From contig NZ_CAMFHZ010000010.1 of assembly GCF_945952435.1 (NCBI RefSeq), positions 42,843 through 106,842 of the forward strand: 64,000 nucleotides of DNA, given 5' to 3'. Each line of letters starts with the position of its first letter. Position 1 is the first letter of the stretch. The notes under the pieces were generated by a model that saw only the letters and a program-made list of their open reading frames with translations, did not search any database and was not told where the DNA came from. The stretch comes from an uncultured Microbacterium sp. GTDB lineage: Bacteria; Actinomycetota; Actinomycetes; Actinomycetales; Microbacteriaceae. The translations under genes were made by a program, and so were the position numbers. This document shows positions 63,216 to 64,000 of the stretch, piece after piece.

Positions 63216-63383
63216 GGTGTGCTCCTCGGGGTCGGCGAACGGGCCGTCTGCGAGCGTACCTCCGCGTTCGCGGGGCGAGGGCCGGTTGCGCGGACTCCGG
63301 CGACGACGTATCTTCCGCGCAGCCGCGGTACAGCGGGACAGGGCAGAATGGTTCGAGCACCGACGCGGCAGGGAGGCGAGACG

Positions 63384-63848
63384 ATGAGCGGGACGACTCA
63401 CGAGCACGAGGACACCCTCGGGCAGGCTCTGACCAGCCCCCTGCACCTGCCGCACGCCGCGGCCGAGTGCCCGAAGTGCTTCACGCAGCTGCAGCAGAAC
63501 CGCGACTGGTGGTCCGCCCGCCCTGACGGGTCGCGGCTCGTCGGCCTGGTCGTCGCCCGCGAGGGCATGCCGTCGGTCGTTCAGCAGCGCGAGGACCTCA
63601 CCCGGTTCGGGGTGCCGATCGAGGGCTTCCGCCATCCCGCTCCGGACATCCTGGAGAGCTGGACGGATCGGATCGGCCGCCTCATCGACACGCTGCATGC
63701 CGGCGACGTGCTGGTCGTCGCGAACGTGCATGCGCTCGGCCGCGACATCGACGAGGAGACCCGCACCGTCGCGACGCTGCGTCGCCACGGCGTGATCGTG
63801 AAGGTGCTGAGCCACCACGCGCCGCACCTCGCCGACGCCGGTCGCTGA
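63384..63848 (+). CDS. Degenerate serine-recombinase (resolvase N-terminal)-like domain protein, probably catalytically inactive
   Basis: [28 protein letters not shown]...[46 protein letters not shown] aligns by eye to the resolvase fold without Tyr/Arg/Ser catalytic residues. Confidence 0.7.
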   Translation: MSGTTHEHEDTLGQALTSPLHLPHAAAECPKCFTQLQQNRDWWSARPDGSRLVGLVVAREGMPSVVQQREDLTRFGVPIEGFRHPAPDILESWTDRIGRLIDTLHAGDVLVVANVHALGRDIDEETRTVATLRRHGVIVKVLSHHAPHLADAGR

Positions 63849-63947
63849 TCCCTTTCGAGGACCCCTGGGCCTAGCGGGGACGTCACCCCGTCCCACGAAG
63901 GAGGGACCCCGACCGAAGCCCGGATCCCTCCTGCGTTTGGTCTCGGC

Positions 63948-64000
63948 TCAGTTGCCGGCGAGCTGGGTGTCCAGATCCTGGATCGCCCGCATCATCCCCA
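63948..64000 (-). CDS. C-terminus of an unidentified CDS, truncated by window edge
   Basis: Reverse frame ...GMMRAIQDLDTQLAGN stop at 63948; hairpin AGGAGGGA...TCCCTCCT follows. Confidence 0.6.
   Translation of the reverse strand, partial: GMMRAIQDLDTQLAGN

Overview
This is a high-GC actinobacterial chromosomal window. Gene content and order look like Microbacteriaceae, probably Microbacterium; this is inferred from reading, with no search run. Most of it is ordinary chromosome: dipeptide ABC transporter, serS, cardiolipin synthase, lysS, PH-domain pair, the folK-folB-folP-folE-ftsH-hpt block, tilS, ppa, M23 peptidase, tRNA genes, two NarL/DesK-type two-component systems, ABC-2 exporter, mdh and ADH. 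I saw no prophage, IS element, CRISPR array or rRNA. The strongest regulatory find is a variant fluoride (crcB-type) riboswitch at ~32213-32268. It lies upstream of a universal stress protein plus two CrcB/Fluc genes, and its 3' strand (CCTACCT) is exactly complementary to the Shine-Dalgarno region (AGGTAGG). Other leads are: a CsoR/CstR-like persulfide module with duplicated ATACCC-N4-GGGTAT operators; a sortase-type LamG/InlB-repeat surface protein whose C-terminal EEP-like domain has lost several metal/catalytic residues; a serine-recombinase-like domain lacking its catalytic residues; a perfect 10-5-10 dyad upstream of an ABC/two-component operon; and several candidate operators in divergent promoters. 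All calls were made by eye from the sequence and the supplied ORF track.
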